From contig NZ_LZJW01000126.1 of the NCBI RefSeq assembly GCF_001667885.1, forward strand, positions 1 to 41,104: a stretch of DNA of 41,104 bases, given 5' to 3'. Both the position numbers and the translations under genes were made by a program. Positions 40,071 through 41,104 of this stretch are shown one piece after another; within the stretch, counting starts at the first letter, position 1, and each line of letters begins with the position of its first letter. This stretch comes from Mycobacterium scrofulaceum (GTDB taxonomy: Bacteria; Actinomycetota; Actinomycetes; Mycobacteriales; Mycobacteriaceae). The notes below the pieces were generated by a model. The model did not search any database and was not told where the DNA came from. It was given only the letters and a program-made list of their open reading frames with translations.

Positions 40071-41104
40071 TTGAGATTCGCTCTGGCAAGCTACGGAACT
40101 CGCGGCGACGTTGAGCCCTGCACGGCGGTCGCCCGCGAACTCCGTCGGCGTGGGCACGAAGTCAGCATGGCCGTCCCGCCCAACCTAATGCCCCTGGTGG
40201 AATCGGCCGGCTTGACGGCAGTGCCATACGGGCCGGATCAACAAGAAGGCTTCTGGGACACCGACTTCCTCGCCAAGTTCTGGAAATTCTCTGAGGTCAG
40301 AAAGCGGTGGCGGGAAGCCCAGGGCATGCTTATCCGATCCTGGGCGGAGATGAGCGCGACGCTGACGTCGCTGTCCAAGGGCGCAGATCTGGTGTTCACC
40401 GGCCCGGGCTTCCCCGGGATCGCAGCGGATGTAGCCGAATACCTTGACCTTCCGTTGGCGACGATGCACTACTTTCCGATGCGGCCCAACGGCCAGCTCG
40501 CACCGAGCCTTCCTGCACCGCTGGTCCGTTCCGCAATGAGCGCGCTGGACTGGGTCCAGTGGCGGGTGACCAAGAAGGCCGAAGACGCGCAGCGCCGGGC
40601 ATTCGGTCTGCCGAAGGCAAAAGGCCCCGCCCCGCAACGGATGGGCGCCCGCGGCGCGCTGGAGATCCAGGCCTACGACGAAGCATGCTTCCCCGGGCTG
40701 GCCGACGAATGGGCGAAGTGGCACGACCAGCGGCCCTTCGTTGGGACGCTGACCATGGAGTTGACCACGGACGCCGACGACGAGGTGTTGTCCTGGATCG
40801 CTAAGGGCACGCCGCCGATCTGCTTCGGATTCGGGAGCATGCCGGTCGCCGAGTCGCCGGCGGACACGGTCGCCCTTATCAGCGCGGCGTGCGAGGAGCT
40901 GGGGCAGCGGGCGCTGGTCTGCTCCGGCTGGAGCGATTTCAGTGGCGTGCCGCAGTCCGACCACGTCAAGGTGGTCGGCGTGGTGAATTACACGAAGATC
41001 TTCCCCGCCTGTCGGGCGGTGGTTCACCACGGCGGCTCAGGTACCACGGCCGCGGGTCTGCGCGCCGGAATACCGACGCTGATTCTATGGACCGCGGGGG
41101 ACCA
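40071..41104 (+). CDS. gtfB: GT1-family GPL glycosyltransferase (GtfA/GtfB/RtfA group), partial at right edge
   Basis: At least 344 residues; the 3' end is beyond the window. The start TTG at 40071 has GAAGGA 6 bases upstream and opens with RFALASYGTRGDVEPCTAV, the signature N-terminus of mycobacterial GPL glycosyltransferases. The donor-binding half shows ICFGFGSMP and VVHHGGSGTTAAGLRAGIP, typical of UDP/dTDP-sugar GT1 enzymes. The group includes GtfA, GtfB and RtfA, which add 6-deoxytalose or rhamnose to the Thr or alaninol of the lipopeptide. I name it gtfB mainly because of its place across the variable segment from drrC; sequence alone does not separate it from its close paralogs. Confidence 0.85.
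   Translation, partial: MRFALASYGTRGDVEPCTAVARELRRRGHEVSMAVPPNLMPLVESAGLTAVPYGPDQQEGFWDTDFLAKFWKFSEVRKRWREAQGMLIRSWAEMSATLTSLSKGADLVFTGPGFPGIAADVAEYLDLPLATMHYFPMRPNGQLAPSLPAPLVRSAMSALDWVQWRVTKKAEDAQRRAFGLPKAKGPAPQRMGARGALEIQAYDEACFPGLADEWAKWHDQRPFVGTLTMELTTDADDEVLSWIAKGTPPICFGFGSMPVAESPADTVALISAACEELGQRALVCSGWSDFSGVPQSDHVKVVGVVNYTKIFPACRAVVHHGGSGTTAAGLRAGIPTLILWTAGD

Noticed and set aside
1..41104. CRISPR arrays, tRNA or rRNA genes, complete insertion sequences
   Set aside because: I looked for direct-repeat/spacer patterns, transposase motifs and structured RNA landmarks and saw none. The repeats present are NRPS module duplications.

Overview
The window looks like part of a glycopeptidolipid (GPL) locus from a GPL-producing, slow-growing Mycobacterium, most like the M. 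avium complex. The evidence is an mbtH-mps1-mps2 NRPS operon whose module order fits the D-Phe-D-alloThr-D-Ala-L-alaninol GPL core, a divergent mmpS4-mmpL4a-mmpL4b export operon, a drrABC-type ABC transporter, and a block of sugar-modifying genes between drrC and a GtfB-type glycosyltransferase. In the M. avium complex the gtfB-drrC interval is the known serotype-variable segment. Codon use is GC-rich and mycobacterial, and the NRPS part is visibly richer in GC than the sugar block.

Layout. Minus strand, 1-20253: an MbtH gene, the three-condensation-domain synthetase mps1 and the reductase-terminated synthetase mps2, closed by a strong intrinsic terminator. Beyond the terminator lies a second, divergently evolved copy of the same unit: a related promoter segment, a degenerate 58-codon mbtH relic, and the first 561 codons of another NRPS that leaves the left edge. 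An 821-bp control region with several dyads separates mbtH from the plus-strand export genes mmpS4, mmpL4a, mmpL4b (21075-27606), followed by drrA, drrB, drrC (27817-30292). From 30289 to 39847 comes a mosaic of genes on both strands: a GT2 glycosyltransferase coupled to drrC, an acyltransferase-3/SGNH protein, a tightly overlapped minus-strand trio (ATP-grasp ligase, NAD-dependent epimerase, metallophosphoesterase), a DegT-type sugar aminotransferase coupled to a second GT2, and a methyltransferase. A GT1-family glycosyltransferase runs off the right edge.

How it may work together: MbtH and Mps1/Mps2 would build the acyl-tetrapeptide and release it reductively as an alaninol. Glycosyltransferases, the aminotransferase, epimerase, ATP-grasp ligase, methyltransferase and acyltransferase would decorate it, possibly with an N-acylated amino-deoxy sugar. 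MmpS4/MmpL4 and perhaps DrrABC would export it. The most unusual signals are the duplicated promoter-mbtH-NRPS unit with a decayed mbtH, and the compact ATP-grasp/epimerase/phosphoesterase operon.
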